Source: Synergistetes bacterium JGI 0000079-D21
GTDB lineage: Bacteria > Synergistota > Synergistia > Synergistales > 79-D21
Direction of reading: 5' to 3'
Assembly (NCBI GenBank): GCA_000402835.1
Contig: AQRZ01000055.1
Coordinates: 1 to 9,324, forward strand
Length of the DNA stretch: 9,324 nt
This document shows, in pieces, positions 8,511 to 9,324 of this stretch; position 1 is the stretch's first letter, and each line of letters starts with the position of its first letter. A model generated the notes under the pieces. It saw nothing but the letters and a program-made list of their open reading frames with translations, was not told the DNA's origin and searched no databases. The position numbers and the translations under genes are program-made.

Positions 8511-8526
8511 AGCAATTCCCAACCCC
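8511..8526 (-). promoter_or_regulatory. possible sigma-54-like promoter of the operon
   Basis: On the minus strand GGGGTTGGGAATTGCT has a GG-N10-GC core and a TTGCT -12 box, about 40 nt before the TTG start. The -24 half matches the consensus only partly (GG and the later G). I saw no convincing sigma-70 pair nearby; TTGATC at 8532-8537 has no good -10 partner. This is a weak call. Confidence 0.2.
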
Positions 8527-8690
8527 AACAGGATCAAGGGGCTGTAAAATTCCGGCATCAAGAAGGCTTCTCCGGTCCTTAATCCCACAGATTGAACAAA
8601 CAACCTGCCTGATTGCTTCTTCACCCCTATTTCACATGCGTGTTTGTTGCTTCGTTGTAATGGGTATGCCTTCGGGCTTTCTTAATTCAA

Positions 8691-8716
8691 GTTCCGAAAA
8701 CCGCCTAAATCGGAAC
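8691..8716. repeat. 7-bp inverted repeat, 12-nt loop
   Basis: GTTCCGA at 8691-8697 and its exact reverse complement TCGGAAC at 8710-8716 could form a hairpin on either strand. A competing pairing AACCG/CGGTT overlaps it (about 8699-8722), so two alternative folds are possible. Confidence 0.5.
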
Positions 8717-8755
8717 CCGGTTAGAGATTCCCTACCGCGGTCTCCTGTTAAGCCA

Positions 8756-8801
8756 GGTTGACCGGCTATTTATCCGAGAGATGGAGTCGCTCAGGTCAAC
8801 C
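8756..8801. repeat. 8-bp perfect inverted repeat, 30-nt spacer
   Basis: GGTTGACC at 8756-8763 and GGTCAACC at 8794-8801 are exact reverse complements. They could be the base of a stem-loop in a transcript or a two-half-site protein binding site. Function unknown. Confidence 0.5.
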
Positions 8802-8987
8802 CCTAGGAGGGACTTGCCCCTTTTGCTACTCCTTTGGTTTGTCTTTTCTCCCTGAGCGCGCTGTTCCCGGCGAGCCTTCTCTCCCTACTTGTTCCCGCCT
8901 GATTCGGCATCCTTTTTTGAGCACTAAAGGAGCCTGGCTTTCCCAAAAGACCTTAATTGGATTTTAGTCAATTCCAGAAGTTCGAAC

Positions 8988-9010
8988 AATCAGGTTTTCC
9001 CTGATTTTTT
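8988..9010 (+). terminator. rho-independent terminator-like hairpin
   Basis: AATCAGG (8988-8994), a 5-nt loop TTTTC, then CCTGATT (9000-9006) running into six T residues (9005-9010). This is a compact 7-bp stem plus U tract on the plus strand. No recognised plus-strand gene precedes it, so it may end an unannotated RNA or a decayed gene in 8640-8985. It may also insulate the region from the IS3 remnant. Confidence 0.5.
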
Positions 9011-9084
9011 CATGCAGTGGTCGGAATTCCCCTTTCGGTTTCCGTTTCTGGCTCGTGGGGGATTCTTTCAACCACATGAACGAA

Positions 9085-9324
9085 TGTAGTGCTCCCCAGA
9101 AATCAAGTCACTAATGTCGCTTGTTTTAGCCGAACCTGCTTCGGGGAAAGGTACCCCAGAGATTGATGGGGCCTCCCCTCGTTGTACCAGTGAATCCAGC
9201 CAGCGATTTCCCGCCTGGCTTCGTCGAAGGACCGAAAATTCCTCAACCAGACGCATTCTTCCTTCAGGCTCCTGAAAAATCTTTCGATCATGCCGTTCTG
9301 TTCCGGCGTATAGGGCGTCACGAA
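9085..9324 (-). mobile_element. right end of an IS3-family insertion sequence
   Basis: Holds the transposase tail below. Position 9085 starts TGTAGTGCTCCCCAGAAA, beginning with the TG that marks IS3-family termini and lying just outside the transposase stop codon, as expected for the terminal inverted repeat. The other end lies beyond the window. The exact boundary is inferred. Confidence 0.55.
9103..9324 (-). CDS. IS3-family transposase OrfB, C-terminal part
   Basis: C-terminal portion of an rve-type DDE integrase-core transposase for IS3-family transposition. The frame is open to the window edge, so the N-terminal part is outside. The sequence TPYTPEQNGMIERFFRSLKE contains the region of the catalytic Glu. 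A little later WIHWYNEGRPHQSLGYLSP is the typical C-terminal IS3 motif. Stop codon TGA at 9105-9103. The apparent first residue at 9321 is a GTG inside the gene, not a real start. Confidence 0.88.
   Translation of the reverse strand, partial: FVTPYTPEQNGMIERFFRSLKEECVWLRNFRSFDEARREIAGWIHWYNEGRPHQSLGYLSPKQVRLKQATLVT

Larger units (their letters stand above)
8470..9084. other. non-coding stretch between operon and IS3 remnant, rich in inverted repeats
   Basis: About 600 bp with no gene I can support. Apart from the operon's RBS and promoter region (about 8470-8540), it holds inverted repeats GTTCCGA/TCGGAAC (8691-8716) and GGTTGACC/GGTCAACC (8756-8801), the palindrome ACCGCGGT (8734-8741), a looser pair AACAAACA/TGTTTGTT (8595-8648), and a terminator-like hairpin at 8988-9010. 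Short open frames in it show no recognisable protein. It could be decayed mobile-element DNA or a structured RNA. Confidence 0.6.

Noticed and set aside
8310..8624. Minus-strand open frame of 104 codons upstream of and overlapping the coiled-coil gene
   Set aside because: It begins with GTG, lies half inside the start of the larger gene in another frame, and its translation has no recognisable motif. The RBS and membrane helix support the larger gene instead.
8595..8648. 8-bp inverted repeat AACAAACA/TGTTTGTT as an operator
   Set aside because: Low-complexity arms with a 38-bp gap are likely by chance, and no regulator gene is present.
8758..8967. Plus-strand open frame of 69 codons in the non-coding gap
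   Set aside because: It starts at a TTG inside one arm of an inverted repeat, has no Shine-Dalgarno site I would trust, and the Pro/Ser/Arg-rich translation looks like random reading of GC-rich DNA.
1..9324. CRISPR arrays, tRNA or rRNA genes
   Set aside because: I found no regularly spaced direct repeats and no cloverleaf or rRNA-like sequence on either strand.

Overview
This is a bacterial accessory region. Two partial insertion sequences, an IS1595 (ISXO2-like) transposase tail on the left and an IS3-family transposase tail on the right, bracket a two-gene operon on the minus strand. Ribosome binding sites are strong (GGAGG, AGAGG), one gene starts with TTG, and the coding density suggests a mid-GC bacterium. 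I cannot name the phylum from sequence alone.

Layout, left to right. Positions 1-295 hold the 3' end of an IS1595-type element, with its transposase on the plus strand. A short convergent gap (291-386) contains an imperfect hairpin. Positions 387-5129 (minus) encode a 1580-residue superfamily 2 DEVH-box helicase with several cysteine-pair zinc sites and a C-terminal MrfA-type zinc-binding (DUF1998/MZB) domain. Positions 5107-8469 (minus) encode a 1120-residue protein with one N-terminal membrane helix, a coiled coil of about 350 residues, an acidic linker, a globular region I do not recognise, and three C2H2-type zinc fingers at the C-terminus. The two genes overlap by 23 bp, and the helicase ribosome binding site lies inside the upstream gene. 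About 600 bp of non-coding DNA with several inverted repeats and a plus-strand terminator-like hairpin (8470-9084) separates the operon from the IS3-family remnant (about 9085-9324).

Interpretation. A large DUF1998 helicase paired with a large partner and flanked by insertion sequences is the usual look of an anti-phage or anti-plasmid defence module. The nearest named comparators I know are the DruE helicase of Druantia (type III has only two genes, druH and druE) and, more distantly, DrmA of DISARM and the repair helicase MrfA. The partner's domain order (membrane anchor, coiled coil, unknown domain, triple zinc finger) suggests a membrane-tethered nucleic-acid sensor or clamp that recruits the helicase. 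That functional model is inference. Whether this is a divergent Druantia III or an undescribed system cannot be decided without homology searches.
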